From contig NZ_CALXSK010000013.1 of assembly GCF_944391105.1 (NCBI RefSeq), forward strand, positions 1 through 64,000: a DNA stretch of 64,000 nucleotides, written 5' to 3'. Under the pieces are notes generated by a model. That model had not been told where the DNA came from. It searched no databases and worked only from the letters and a program-made list of their open reading frames with translations. Below are positions 9,349-18,459 of this stretch, piece by piece. This DNA is from an uncultured Victivallis sp. (GTDB lineage Bacteria; Verrucomicrobiota; Lentisphaeria; Victivallales; Victivallaceae). The translations under genes and the position numbers were made by a program. Numbering within the stretch: position 1 is the stretch's first letter; each line of letters starts with the position of its first letter.

Positions 9349-9835
9349 GATTCCGCTCCTCCCGGCGGGATTCTTCCGACTCCTCAAGCGCCCGGACGAT
9401 GACGCCCGCCTCGTGCAGCAGTGCAAGCGAAACGTCGTCGATCGAGTAGCGCGTGTGGTAGACCACTTCGCAGATTCCCGCGTTGATGATCATCTTCGCG
9501 CAGAGCAGGCACGGGCTGTAGGTCGTGTAGAGTGTCGCCCCCTTGACCGCGATGCCGTGGTAGGCGGCCTGCACGATCGCATTCTCCTCGGCGTGGCTGC
9601 AGAGGCACTGCGTGAGATTCGTCCCGGAGGGGGCGTCCGAATTGCAGCGCGGACAGCCTCCGTCCGAGCAGTTCCGCACGCCGCGCGGTGTGCCGTTGTA
9701 GCCGGTCGAGATGATCCGGCAGTCCCGCACCAGCACGGCCGCAACCTGCCGCCGCGAACAGTTGCTGCGGCTTGCCGCCACATGCGCGATGTCCATGAAA
9801 TATTGATCCCAGCCAGGCCGCTTTCTCGTACTCAT
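9341..9835 (-). CDS. dCMP deaminase family protein
   Basis: A 164-residue zinc-dependent cytidine/deoxycytidylate deaminase. HAEENAIVQAA supplies the zinc His and catalytic Glu; PCLLCAKMII supplies the two zinc Cys. An insertion with CSDGGCPRC upstream of these resembles the extra zinc site of ComEB-type dCMP deaminases. It would deaminate dCMP to dUMP, feeding dTMP synthesis; thymidylate kinase lies 4 kb away. The start at 9835 has AAAGGA upstream and overlaps the preceding transferase stop by four bases (ATGA), so expression is coupled. Confidence 0.87.
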   Translation of the reverse strand: MSTRKRPGWDQYFMDIAHVAASRSNCSRRQVAAVLVRDCRIISTGYNGTPRGVRNCSDGGCPRCNSDAPSGTNLTQCLCSHAEENAIVQAAYHGIAVKGATLYTTYSPCLLCAKMIINAGICEVVYHTRYSIDDVSLALLHEAGVIVRALEESEESRREERNHE

Positions 9836-10968
9836 TGCTGCTTTTCCTTTGGTTCTGTTTGCGGTATTTCGCGGGTATCCTGCCGGCCGGAGAGCGCGAA
9901 CTGCAGAATGGTGATGACCAGCAGAAACAGAAACGCCTGCGCGACCAGAATCGCCGCAGTGCGGAAATCCCCCCAGAACACCGGCAGAATCCCGAGTCCG
10001 ATGCAGAGCGCCATCAGATGAACGAGCAGCACCGCCTGCCGCCGCGAGAGTCCCATACGGACGAACCGGTGCGAAATGTGGTTGTGATCGCCGATCCAGA
10101 ACGGTTTCCCCTTCAACGTGCGGATCAGCACGACCATGCCGGTGTCGAAGAGCGGCAGCGCGAGGATGAACAGCGGCATCAGGATCGGGAAGCGCGAAAG
10201 CGAGAAATCGATTCCGAACCAGGTCACTTCCGCCGAGATCACCGCGGCCATGTAACCGAGAAAATGGCTGCCCGAATCCCCCATGAAGATCGTCGCCGGC
10301 GAGGTGTTGTAGAACCAGAATCCCGCACAGACTCCGCAGGTCAGAGCTGCGAGCGCCGTGATGAAGAACTGTCCGTTCAGCGCCGCGATGACCGTGAAGA
10401 ATCCCATTGCGATGGTCACGGTTCCGACCGCGAGCCCGTCCATGTTGTCGAAGAAGTTGATCGAATTCATGAGCAGCATGATCCAGAAGATCGACGCCCC
10501 CCAGACCAGAACCGGATTCGTGAAGAAGATATTGACCCGCACCCCGCCGAGTCCGACCGCGATGAGCGCGATGAGGAACTGTCCGCCGAACTTGCTTCCG
10601 GCCGAGAGCGCATATTTGTCGTCCACAAGCCCGAGCAGAACCGCGAGAAATCCGCCGAGAATCAGAAATCCGAGTTTCGGAAGCGACGCTTCCAGCCCCG
10701 GCAGATGTCCCGCGATTTCGTCGAACAGCACGGCTATGCCTCCCCACATCGTCATTCCGACCGCACCCGCGATGCAGATGAACCACCCCGTGAAGATCGC
10801 CGCCCCTCCAAGCAGCGGCGTGGCGCGGCCGTGTCCCTTGTGGTTGGCCTGCGGCACGTCCATGAAATTGAATTTCCGCGCAAGCCAGCCGAAGAACGGT
10901 GTCGCCAGCAGTGTCGAAACCGCCCCCGCCAGAAACGCGAAGAGATAGATTTGATTCCAGACCGACAT
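9832..10968 (-). CDS. WecA/MraY-family undecaprenyl-phosphate sugar-1-phosphate transferase
   Basis: Polytopic inner-membrane enzyme of 378 residues with about ten hydrophobic helices, which transfers a sugar-1-phosphate from a UDP-sugar to undecaprenyl phosphate. Family signatures: LGLVDDKYALSA (Asp pair), NFFDNMDGLAVG, FMGDSGSHFLG and the cytoplasmic GDHNHISHR loop. The HxH-type loop and lack of the MraY pentapeptide signatures favour the WecA/TagO/RgpG branch, which starts O-antigen, enterobacterial common antigen or teichoic-type glycans. ATG 10968 was chosen over GTG 10989 because GGGGTG precedes it and it avoids overlapping the upstream gene. Confidence 0.88.
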   Translation of the reverse strand: MSVWNQIYLFAFLAGAVSTLLATPFFGWLARKFNFMDVPQANHKGHGRATPLLGGAAIFTGWFICIAGAVGMTMWGGIAVLFDEIAGHLPGLEASLPKLGFLILGGFLAVLLGLVDDKYALSAGSKFGGQFLIALIAVGLGGVRVNIFFTNPVLVWGASIFWIMLLMNSINFFDNMDGLAVGTVTIAMGFFTVIAALNGQFFITALAALTCGVCAGFWFYNTSPATIFMGDSGSHFLGYMAAVISAEVTWFGIDFSLSRFPILMPLFILALPLFDTGMVVLIRTLKGKPFWIGDHNHISHRFVRMGLSRRQAVLLVHLMALCIGLGILPVFWGDFRTAAILVAQAFLFLLVITILQFALSGRQDTREIPQTEPKEKQQ

Positions 10969-10973
10969 GAGAT

Positions 10974-11747
10974 TCACCCCTTCCTGCACTCGCTGCGCCG
11001 GACATATTCAAAGAGAAAGATGGTCGCCGCCTGCGCCGCGTTCAGCGACTCGTAGTTGCCGGGCATCGGGATCATGACGTGCCGGGCTCCTTCGAGCGGC
11101 GTCACGCCGTTCGCTTCGCCTCCGATCACGATCACACTGCGGTCGTAGAGGTTCGGCGCGGTGAAGCAGCTTTCTCCATCGTGCGGATCCGTGAGCCAGG
11201 TTTCGGTATAGCCGAAATGTTTCGCCGCATCGCTCAGCGCGGCAAGTGTTTCGAACGAACGCAGCTTCAACGCGAATTGCGCGCCGAGCGCCGAACGAAC
11301 CGCCTTGTCCCCGAAGGGATCGATCGAGCCTTTCGTATACCAGAGTTCCGAGAGGCCCGCGGCCCGCAGCGTCCGGCAGATCGTGCCGAAGTTTCCGGGA
11401 TCTCCGAGCTGGTCGATCGCGAAGAGAAACGGATCCGCCGGGCGCACATGCGCCGGAGGCTCTTCCGGAATCGCGGCGACGGCGAGAATTCCCTGCGAAT
11501 TGACCGTTCCCGAGAGTTCCCGCATCTTCTCCTCGCCGACGAGGAACCGTTCTCCGGGAATTGCGACCGCTTTGCATCCCGCCTCCGTCGCGACCGTAAA
11601 GCGAACCAGCTCCGGGCGGAGCGTATAAAGTTCCCGCGCCGCTCTCACCCCTTCGCAGACGCAGCACTTTGCCTTGCGGCGTCCGTGCCGGGTGTAGAGC
11701 GAACGGATCAGCGACTCATGCTTGCGCGTCAGCCCGTTCGAATTCAT
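10974..11747 (-). CDS. SpoU/TrmH-family RNA 2'-O-methyltransferase
   Basis: A 257-residue SPOUT methyltransferase that methylates a ribose 2'-OH in rRNA or tRNA using SAM. All three SpoU motifs are seen: FAIDQLGDPGNFGTICRT, VIVIGGEANGV and MIPMPGNYESLNAAQAATIF, the last forming the knotted SAM site. The first 100 residues form the small substrate-binding domain of RlmB/TsnR-type enzymes. Five bases upstream of the WecA-like gene, likely in the same operon. The exact target nucleotide cannot be assigned. Confidence 0.9.
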   Translation of the reverse strand: MNSNGLTRKHESLIRSLYTRHGRRKAKCCVCEGVRAARELYTLRPELVRFTVATEAGCKAVAIPGERFLVGEEKMRELSGTVNSQGILAVAAIPEEPPAHVRPADPFLFAIDQLGDPGNFGTICRTLRAAGLSELWYTKGSIDPFGDKAVRSALGAQFALKLRSFETLAALSDAAKHFGYTETWLTDPHDGESCFTAPNLYDRSVIVIGGEANGVTPLEGARHVMIPMPGNYESLNAAQAATIFLFEYVRRSECRKG

Positions 11748-11759
11748 GCGAAATCCGCC

Positions 11760-12455
11760 TTACAGCGCCTTCGGTTCGGCGGGAACAGCACCGTATTCCC
11801 CCGATTCGATCGCCCGCAGCAGAGCCGCCGAGGATTCGTCCCAGCTGCTCGCAACACCCTGCGTCGAACCGTCTGACGGGGCCTGCTCCAGAAGCGCTCT
11901 GGCCCGGGCCAGATCGTTCTGGGCGACGAAGAGCCGGCCGGCGGCGAACCGCGCTTCGGCCCGCATCGCCGCCGGGAAGGTCGCATTCCCGCTCACTTCG
12001 GCAAATGCCCCGGCCGCTTCGGCGGGTTTGCCGGAGAGTTCGAGGACATACCCCCGGGCGAGCGCGACAGTCCCGTTGAGGAAGGGGTCCTCTCCGCCTT
12101 CGGCCAGCTCAAGCTGCTTGAGCGCCTCATCGTACTTCTTCTCCTTGATGCAGAGCTGTGCGAGCCGGTAACGTCCCGCCGGGGCGGCGGAGGTGTCGCC
12201 GTAGGTTTCGAGCGCCTTGGTCAGGGCGGCGATGTCCGCCGCTCCCGAGATGGCTTCCTGCGCCTTGAGTTCCGAGCTCTTCTGATGTTCCGCGGCCCAG
12301 CAGATCACGGCCACGAGCAGTGCGATTCCCACGACCACGAGCGTGAGCGGTTTCCAGTTGTCGACGAATCCCTGGCCGATCCGCTCAAAGTCGTTCATCA
12401 TGGCTTTGGAGATTTCCGCGTTCAGCGCTTTCCTGTCGATTTGTTTCTTCGCCAT
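11760..12455 (-). CDS. Membrane-anchored TPR protein (YfgM-like)
   Basis: A 231-residue protein with a charged N-terminal segment, one transmembrane helix (about residues 36-54) and an Ala-rich helical repeat domain with TPR-like periodicity (for example YRLAQLCIKEKKYDEALKQL). The architecture matches the tetratricopeptide_2/YfgM family, which tethers a periplasmic repeat domain to the membrane and works with envelope chaperones. Twelve bases separate it from the methyltransferase. Function here is inferred from architecture only. Confidence 0.65.
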   Translation of the reverse strand: MAKKQIDRKALNAEISKAMMNDFERIGQGFVDNWKPLTLVVVGIALLVAVICWAAEHQKSSELKAQEAISGAADIAALTKALETYGDTSAAPAGRYRLAQLCIKEKKYDEALKQLELAEGGEDPFLNGTVALARGYVLELSGKPAEAAGAFAEVSGNATFPAAMRAEARFAAGRLFVAQNDLARARALLEQAPSDGSTQGVASSWDESSAALLRAIESGEYGAVPAEPKAL

Positions 12456-12497
12456 ACGTTCGATTCCTTATCGTTGAATTGTCTCAATCGTTGCTCA

Positions 12498-13616
12498 TCA
12501 ATGGTGCGAGAAGATGCGCTCGGGCGCGTGGTAGAGCGCAACGCCGAGTTCGTTCGCGCGCTTGATGACGTCCGCGTCGCGCAGCGAGCCGGAGGGGGCG
12601 ATGATCGCGGTCACACCGGCTTTCGCGGCGGTTTCGACGCCGTCCTCGAACGGGAAGAAGCCGTCGCTGGACATGACTGAATCCTTCAGCGTGCCGCTGC
12701 CGGTGTATTTCTGGTTGAATTTTGCGATCGCCTGTTCGATTGCGCCGACCCGGTCCTGTTCACCGGTGCCGACCGAGAGCGTCTGGCCGTCTTTCATGAT
12801 GACCACGCCGTTCGAACGGACGCTGAGGTTGACATACCAGGCGGCGAGGAGGTCGAGCTTCTGCTGTTCGGTCGCCTCGACGGTTGACTTCTGGTGCCCG
12901 CAGCGCTTGTTTTCCGCTTCGGCCGGAACCAGATCCTCGATGCCGTGCAGCGAGGTGAGCAGCGGCTGCGCCATCACGAGCGAGCCGTCGGCGAGAACCT
13001 TGAAGGTGTTGTGAATCTCTTTCGCCTCGCCGACAAAGCGCGGCAGCGAAGAGAGCGCGCCGCAGCGGATGATCCGGATGTGCCGGTTGAGCTTGTAGGT
13101 TTCGCCGTCATTGAAGATTTCGAGCACGCCGGGCGCATAGGAGGGGGCGACGACGCATTCGACGAATGTACCCATGATTTCGCGCGCGGTATCGGCGTCG
13201 ACCTCGGAATTGAACGCGATCACGCTGCCGAAGGCGGCGCGGGCGTCGGCGTCGCGCGCCTTGAGGTAGACCGATTTCATGCTTTCGCCGGGCAGTCCGA
13301 CCGCGGCGCCGGAGGGGTTCACATGTTTCATCACCGCGCAGGCGGTGCGGTCGAAGAACTTCACGATGTTGAGCGCGTAGGAGATGTCCTCAAGATTCGT
13401 CTGCGAGAGACCGCTCTTGCCGTTTTTCAGGATCTCCATGTCTCCGATCGCGCAGATTTCGCCGGCGGGTTTGTAGTAGCAGGCGGCCTGATGGGGGTTG
13501 GTTCCGTAGCGGAGATCGTCCACTTTCACGTAGGTGCGTCCGCCGATTGTGACTTCCGCGGGGAAGTCGCCGACATGTTTGGACAGATAGGTGTCCCGGG
13601 TCAATTCTTTTGCCAT
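12498..13616 (-). CDS. AICAR formyltransferase, stand-alone (PurH C-terminal domain only)
   Basis: The 372-residue protein covers only the transformylase part of PurH: it transfers a formyl group from 10-formyl-THF to AICAR to give FAICAR, the penultimate step of IMP synthesis. Signatures are DDLRYGTNPHQAA, the catalytic AVMKHVNPSGAA, AFGSVIAFNSEVD and SSDGFFPFEDGVE near the end. Bifunctional PurH is usually about 510-530 residues with an N-terminal IMP cyclohydrolase; here the protein starts directly at the transformylase, so a separate cyclohydrolase must be encoded elsewhere. It is divergent from tmk with overlapping promoters. Confidence 0.92.
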   Translation of the reverse strand: MAKELTRDTYLSKHVGDFPAEVTIGGRTYVKVDDLRYGTNPHQAACYYKPAGEICAIGDMEILKNGKSGLSQTNLEDISYALNIVKFFDRTACAVMKHVNPSGAAVGLPGESMKSVYLKARDADARAAFGSVIAFNSEVDADTAREIMGTFVECVVAPSYAPGVLEIFNDGETYKLNRHIRIIRCGALSSLPRFVGEAKEIHNTFKVLADGSLVMAQPLLTSLHGIEDLVPAEAENKRCGHQKSTVEATEQQKLDLLAAWYVNLSVRSNGVVIMKDGQTLSVGTGEQDRVGAIEQAIAKFNQKYTGSGTLKDSVMSSDGFFPFEDGVETAAKAGVTAIIAPSGSLRDADVIKRANELGVALYHAPERIFSHH

Positions 13617-13658
13617 GATCTTATTTTCCGGTTAATGTTGAAAAAAATCATATCGTAG

Positions 13659-13687
13659 AATATAACACCGGTTGAACTTTCCGGCAA
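13659..13687 (-). promoter_or_regulatory. Promoter of the AICAR formyltransferase gene
   Basis: On the minus strand TTGCCG (13687-13682), 17 bases and TATATT (13664-13659) lie about 45 bases before the start codon. It overlaps the divergent tmk promoter. Confidence 0.5.
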
Positions 13688-13700
13688 ATGGAGCTATCTT
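13672..13700 (+). promoter_or_regulatory. Promoter of tmk
   Basis: TTGAAC (13672-13677), a 17-base spacer and TATCTT (13695-13700) lie 27 bases before the tmk ATG. It faces the AICAR formyltransferase promoter and the two overlap, so they may compete for polymerase. Confidence 0.55.
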
Positions 13701-13726
13701 CTTTTTGCAAGGAAAAAACGGGAATT

Positions 13727-14389
13727 ATGGCAAACAAAGCACTCAAACACTCGTACAACGGATTTTTCATCACGTTCGAAGGTCCCGAAGGTTCCGGCAA
13801 AAGCACGCAGGTGCGGAAGCTCGCCGAACACTTCGCCGCCCGCGGACGCGAAGTCCTCGTCACCCGCGAACCCGGCGGAACGCCGCTGGCGGAACGGATG
13901 CGCACACTCGTGAAGAATTTCGACGGCCCGGAGAAGATGCACGCGAGCACCGAGCTGCTGCTCATGGAGGCTGCGCGCGCCCAGCATGTGCGGGAGAAGA
14001 TTCGCCCCGCGCTCTCCGCTGGGACGATCGTGATCTGCGACCGTTTTGCGGATTCCACGACCGCCTATCAGGGGGGCGCGCGCGGCATCGAGCCGCCTGC
14101 GATCGACTTTCTGAACCGGTTTGCGATGGCCGAGTGCGTGCCGGACCTCACTTTTCTGCTGGACCTCCCGCCCGAAATCGGTTTCGCGCGTACCAGCATC
14201 CGGGAGGAGACCCGGGGGGAACATGACCGCTTCGAGGAGGAGAAGCTGGAGTTTCACGAGCGTGTGCGCGCCGCATTTCTGGCGATTGCCGCGCGCGAAC
14301 CGGAGAGGATTCGCATTGTCGACGCAACCCGTTCTCCGGAGACGATTCACGAGGAGATTCGAGCAATTGCCGATGAGCTTGTACGATAG
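13727..14389 (+). CDS. tmk: Thymidylate kinase
   Basis: Phosphorylates dTMP to dTDP. About 220 residues with the P-loop FEGPEGSGKST, the dTMP-binding TREPGGTP, the CDRFADST motif and a lid segment (RGEHDRFEEE). Start ATG 13727 leaves a short N-terminal extension before the P-loop; an in-frame ATG at 13688 lies inside the promoter region and was rejected. The 3' end overlaps the DNA polymerase III delta' gene by 17 bases; a tmk-holB pair is a common bacterial arrangement. Confidence 0.95.
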   Translation: MANKALKHSYNGFFITFEGPEGSGKSTQVRKLAEHFAARGREVLVTREPGGTPLAERMRTLVKNFDGPEKMHASTELLLMEAARAQHVREKIRPALSAGTIVICDRFADSTTAYQGGARGIEPPAIDFLNRFAMAECVPDLTFLLDLPPEIGFARTSIREETRGEHDRFEEEKLEFHERVRAAFLAIAAREPERIRIVDATRSPETIHEEIRAIADELVR

Positions 14390-15428
14390 TTACCGGGAAC
14401 GGTATCCGGTTATTCTTCAACATCTTGAAAACGCCTCCCGTACGGGGAGGCTCTCGCACGCGTTTCTGCTTCAGGCGGATTCCGAGCGCATCCGGCAGGA
14501 GTTTGCGACGGTGCTTGCGCAGCTTGCGGCGTGTCCCGAAAGCCGCGCCGGAAGGCCGTGCGGAGTCTGCCGTGTCTGCCGCGGGATTGAGGCACGCACC
14601 TTTCAGGAGCTCTATACGCTCACTCCGGTCGGGAAGATGTACGAGATCAAAATCGGCGACCGGAACAATCCGGAGCCGAACACGCTGCGCCATTTTGAAA
14701 AACAGTTTCACCTGACCAGCGTCTCCGGAGGGCGGCGCAAGGTCGGGATCATCTTCGACGCGGACCGGCTCAACGAAGAGTCGCAGAACGCGCTCCTGAA
14801 AACCCTTGAGGAGCCGCCGCCGGAGACGCTGCTCATCCTCGCGACCGGGAATCCCGCCGCGCTGCTGCCGACTACGCGGTCGCGCTGCCAGCTTCTGCCG
14901 CTTTTGTCGAACCGGTGCGAGTACGGGTTTTCGGGGGTTGAGGAGCTGGTTGCCGCACTGAACGAACTCGCCGGCCGGGCGCGCGGCAACCTTGCGCTTG
15001 CCGAGGCGCAGGCCGCTGTGATCTGCCGGGTGGCGGCGGGGCTCAACAACGACGCCGTTGCCCGGACTGCCGCGGAGTGGGAGGCGCGGGTCAATGCCGC
15101 CGCGCAGTCCGGCGACGCCGCTTACGTCAAGCGGGTCGAGGCGCAGGCGGCCGATGCGGGATACGGCGCGTACATGAAGGAGCGGGGAATGTTTTTAAGT
15201 GCGATTCACACCTTTGCCTCGCAGCTGTTTTTGCTTGCGTCGAACGTTCCGTTTGAAGCGCTTGCGAATCCGGAGCTGTTTCCGGCCGGGCCGCCGGAAG
15301 GTGTGACGCCGGAGTTCGCCGCACGGATGCTCAGGGAGGCGGATGAACTGCTGTTCACGCTCCGCTTCAATGTCAACGAAGAGCTGGCGCTGCGCGCGTT
15401 CGCAGTCGGCACAGCCATGAAATCATGA
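14373..15428 (+). CDS. holB: DNA polymerase III delta' subunit
   Basis: Clamp-loader subunit of 351 residues. The N-terminal AAA+ region has a zinc-finger cluster (ACPES, then CGVCRVC around residues 50-70) and the DADRLNEESQNALLKTLEEP segment of delta'/gamma proteins, followed by TTRSRCQ, the SRC arginine-finger motif. No intact Walker A is visible, as expected for delta'. Start ATG 14373 lies inside the tmk 3' end, indicating translational coupling. The C-terminal half is Ala-rich and helical, like the collar domain. Confidence 0.9.
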   Translation: MSLYDSYRERYPVILQHLENASRTGRLSHAFLLQADSERIRQEFATVLAQLAACPESRAGRPCGVCRVCRGIEARTFQELYTLTPVGKMYEIKIGDRNNPEPNTLRHFEKQFHLTSVSGGRRKVGIIFDADRLNEESQNALLKTLEEPPPETLLILATGNPAALLPTTRSRCQLLPLLSNRCEYGFSGVEELVAALNELAGRARGNLALAEAQAAVICRVAAGLNNDAVARTAAEWEARVNAAAQSGDAAYVKRVEAQAADAGYGAYMKERGMFLSAIHTFASQLFLLASNVPFEALANPELFPAGPPEGVTPEFAARMLREADELLFTLRFNVNEELALRAFAVGTAMKS

Positions 15429-15444
15429 GGAGAAGTTCGATCAT

Positions 15445-16791
15445 ATGAAGAAATTATTCGGAACGGACGGAATTCGCGGTCGTGCGAACAGTTATCCGAT
15501 CACCCCGGAACTTGCGCTGCTGGTCGGCAAGGCGACGGCGAAGGTGCTCGGCGGCGCGTCGGGTCATAAACGGGTCGTGCTCGGGAAAGACACGCGCATT
15601 TCGGGGTACATGCTGGAAAACGCGATCACGAGCGGATTGCTCAGCATGGGGATGGATGTGCTGGCGGTCGGACCGATGCCGACTCCGGCGGTCGCCCATT
15701 TGACGAAATCTATGGGGGCGGTCTGCGGAATCATGATCACCGCGAGTCACAATCCCGCCTGCGACAACGGCATCAAGATCTTCGCGGAGGACGGCTTCAA
15801 GCTGCCGGATTCGGTCGAACTCGAAATCGAGAAGGAGATTCTCGGCGGAAAACTCGCGGAGGACGGCGTTCCCGGCGAGGCGATCGGCAAGGCGTACCGC
15901 ATCGAGGATGCGCGCGGGCGCTACATTGAGTTTGCGAAAGGATCGATCCGGAATTTGAGTCTGCGCGGGCTCAAGCTCGTTCTCGACTGCGCGAACGGCG
16001 CGGCCTACTCGATCGCGCCGCCGATTTTCCGGGAGCTCGGGGCGGAGGTGATCGAGACGGCGGTGAAGCCGAACGGACTCAACATCAACGATGGCTGCGG
16101 CGCGCTGCATCCGGAGAACATGGGCGAACTCGTCCGCAAGTACGGCGCCGACGCGGGAATCGCGCTCGACGGCGACGCCGACCGCGTGATCTTCTGCGAT
16201 GCGGCGGGCAACGAGGTCAACGGCGACCGGATTATCGGGATGCTCGCGCTCTCGTTCCAGAGAGAGAAGAAACTCGCCTCGGATACGGTCGTGGTCACGA
16301 GCATGAGCAACCTCGGCCTCTCGCGCGCGATGAAGCAGATGGGGATCCGGGTCGAAGTGACCGATGTCGGCGACCGTTATGTGATCGAACGGATGCGCGC
16401 GGGCGGATTCAACGTCGGCGGGGAGCAGTCCGGGCACATCATCTTCATGGATTACGCGACGACGGGGGATGGAATCATCTCGGCGCTGCATGTCCTCAAG
16501 CTCATGAAGGAGAGTGGGAAGCCGCTCGCGGAGCTTGCCGGATTCATGACGGTTTTTCCGCAGGAGCTATGTTCGTTCGCGGTTGCTCGAAAGACGCCGC
16601 TCGACGAGCTTTCACTGCTTCCGGCGGAGATTGCGGCGTGCCGCGCGGCTCTCGGAGAATCCGGCCGCACGATCGTGCGTTACTCCGGAACCGAGAACAA
16701 GATCCGGATCCTCGTCGAGGCGGAGGCGGAAGCCGATGTCAAACACTGGATCGACCGTCTCTCCGCCGCCGCCCGGCGCGAATTGAACTGA
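15445..16791 (+). CDS. glmM: Phosphoglucosamine mutase
   Basis: Converts glucosamine-6-phosphate to glucosamine-1-phosphate for UDP-GlcNAc, hence peptidoglycan and LPS. The 448 residues match the full family length: LFGTDGIRG at the N-terminus, the phosphoserine loop MITASHNP (Ser101), metal-binding ALDGDADRV, the sugar loop GGEQSGHII and the phosphate-binding RYSGTENKIRI near the C-terminus. AGGAGAAG precedes the ATG, 16 bases after holB, so the three plus-strand genes form an operon. Confidence 0.96.
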   Translation: MKKLFGTDGIRGRANSYPITPELALLVGKATAKVLGGASGHKRVVLGKDTRISGYMLENAITSGLLSMGMDVLAVGPMPTPAVAHLTKSMGAVCGIMITASHNPACDNGIKIFAEDGFKLPDSVELEIEKEILGGKLAEDGVPGEAIGKAYRIEDARGRYIEFAKGSIRNLSLRGLKLVLDCANGAAYSIAPPIFRELGAEVIETAVKPNGLNINDGCGALHPENMGELVRKYGADAGIALDGDADRVIFCDAAGNEVNGDRIIGMLALSFQREKKLASDTVVVTSMSNLGLSRAMKQMGIRVEVTDVGDRYVIERMRAGGFNVGGEQSGHIIFMDYATTGDGIISALHVLKLMKESGKPLAELAGFMTVFPQELCSFAVARKTPLDELSLLPAEIAACRAALGESGRTIVRYSGTENKIRILVEAEAEADVKHWIDRLSAAARRELN

Positions 16792-16837
16792 ATTCCTGTT
16801 CCGGAGAGCCTGCCGCGGCCGGGCGGGACAGTCATGG

Positions 16838-17437
16838 TTACGGATCGGTTTCGGCGAAGCGGAAGTGGCGGATGAGGAGTTCCGCCGCCGTTTCCGCATC
16901 TCCTGCGATCATCGCGTCGAGCAGACCGATCCGCTCCGAGCGCGGCGTCTCCGGGATCGTGCAGTTGCGCAGTGTCCGGTACGGCGCCGACCGTTTCAGC
17001 AGGTTCAGAGCAATCTCCCGGAAGAAGCGGTTGCCGCAGTGTTCCGCGATCAGCCGGTGCATCGCTTCATCCACAGCGAGCGACTCTTCCGGGCCGCCCG
17101 TTTCGATCCGTCTGCGCAGCTCGCGCAGTTCGGATGTCGGAATGTGCGGCAGCGCTTCGCGCAGAAGCTGCGGCTCGATCCGGCTCCGGCAGTCGAAGAG
17201 TTCCGCAATCTCCTCCGGCGAAGGCGAGACGACCCGGAGTCCCCGTTTCGGCAGCGGTTCGATCAGCCCTTCGGCCGTGAGACGGCGCAACGCCTCGCGC
17301 AGCGGAGTCCGGCTGATCCCGAACTCCGCGGCAAGGACCTCCTCGGTCAGGCGCGTTCCGGCCGGATACCGTCCGCCGATGATCCGTTCCGCCAGCAGCC
17401 GGTAGGCCTGTTCGCTCAAATTGCTCTTTCGCAGCAT
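16838..17437 (-). CDS. GntR-family regulator, FCD subfamily
   Basis: A 199-residue regulator with an N-terminal winged helix (LTEEVLAAEFGISRTPLREA, residues about 28-50) and a C-terminal all-helical FCD ligand domain. FCD regulators typically sense carboxylic acids or sugar acids. Its ATG overlaps the nitroreductase stop by one base (TAATG), so the two are coupled. The perfect palindrome at 18406-18420 between the nitroreductase and esterase transcripts is a good operator candidate. Confidence 0.88.
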   Translation of the reverse strand: MLRKSNLSEQAYRLLAERIIGGRYPAGTRLTEEVLAAEFGISRTPLREALRRLTAEGLIEPLPKRGLRVVSPSPEEIAELFDCRSRIEPQLLREALPHIPTSELRELRRRIETGGPEESLAVDEAMHRLIAEHCGNRFFREIALNLLKRSAPYRTLRNCTIPETPRSERIGLLDAMIAGDAETAAELLIRHFRFAETDP

Positions 17438-18246
17438 TAATCCACCCAGCTGACCTGCAGCGGATGCCGCTGCGGTATGCGTTTGTGCCGGTAGCGGGGA
17501 ATCCCCGCGACGATCGCTCCCGTCACGATTTTTCCCTGAGGCAGTTTCAGGAGGTCGAGCAGCTGCGGGTCTCCATCCATCGCCGCGACCTCGAACAGTC
17601 CAGCCCAGCAGCTTCCGAGCCCGAGCATCGGGGCGTAAAGTTCGGCGTAGGTCAGCATGAATCTTCCATTCTGCCGGAACATCGGCCTGGTGGATTCATC
17701 CATGAGAGCGAGAATCAGGCACGGCGCATTTCGCAGGACATTGTCCCAGCCGGTAGCGCGATGAAACGCCACCATCGAGGCGAGATGAGGTGCGAGAGTC
17801 TGCCGGTTTTCCGCCCATGCCATGGTGGCGGCCGTGATCTCTTTGAGCCGGGAAGGATTGTCGATCACATGGAACTGCACCCCCTGGGCATTCCCTGCGG
17901 TTGGCGCAAAACGTGCGATGTCGAGCAGTTTCTCAATCGTTTCGTGAGGAACGCGCTCCTTTTCAAATCCGCGAATGGAACGCCGCGTGCGCAGAAAACA
18001 GGCGGCCTCCTCCGGTGTCGGGAGTTTTTCCGGATCAATGAGTTCCTGGTCGGCGCGCGGAGTTCTGGCATTGTTGAGCGCCTCTGTCGGGCAGACCGAG
18101 ACGCAGTGTCCGCATTCGATGCACTGGTCCTCCCGGATCTGCGGACCATCTTCCCCCATTTCCAGCACGCAGGTGGGACAGTCTGTGATGCAGAATCCGC
18201 ATTTGATGCACTTTTTTCTGTCGATTTTGATGAAGTCTGTACTCAT
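17437..18246 (-). CDS. Nitroreductase with N-terminal ferredoxin domain
   Basis: An FMN-type nitroreductase of 269 residues. The first 65 residues carry two 4Fe-4S motifs (CIKCGFCITDCPTC and CIECGHCVSVCPTE), which can feed electrons to the C-terminal nitroreductase domain starting near residue 75 (RTRRSIRGFEKERVP). Such ferredoxin-fused members are common in strict anaerobes; the substrate is not evident. ATG 18246 has GGAGGAAAG upstream. It is co-translated with a GntR regulator and is divergent from an esterase gene. Confidence 0.88.
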   Translation of the reverse strand: MSTDFIKIDRKKCIKCGFCITDCPTCVLEMGEDGPQIREDQCIECGHCVSVCPTEALNNARTPRADQELIDPEKLPTPEEAACFLRTRRSIRGFEKERVPHETIEKLLDIARFAPTAGNAQGVQFHVIDNPSRLKEITAATMAWAENRQTLAPHLASMVAFHRATGWDNVLRNAPCLILALMDESTRPMFRQNGRFMLTYAELYAPMLGLGSCWAGLFEVAAMDGDPQLLDLLKLPQGKIVTGAIVAGIPRYRHKRIPQRHPLQVSWVD

Positions 18247-18405
18247 TTCTTTCCTCCCTTCCTTTCCGCCGGAAGATTTCCCCCCGCATTGTACAGGCGG
18301 TCTTCTGATACAATACTGCATTTTTGGGAAAAGTTACAATCCGAAATCGAAAAAATGAAAATATTCCGAATTGTTCCGCGGAAAACTTGTATTTCAATCC
18401 ATCTC

Positions 18406-18420
18406 TGTATACAGTATACA
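18406..18420. promoter_or_regulatory. Palindromic operator, likely for the FCD-GntR protein
   Basis: TGTATAC, one central base, then GTATACA form a perfect 15-base inverted repeat between the divergent nitroreductase-gntR and esterase-exporter transcripts. TGTATACA-like sites are typical for FCD-GntR proteins. The assignment to the protein at 16838-17437 is inferred from position. Confidence 0.6.
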
Positions 18421-18459
18421 AATGATTTTCCTTATTTACAATCAGAAGGATGCGAGGCG

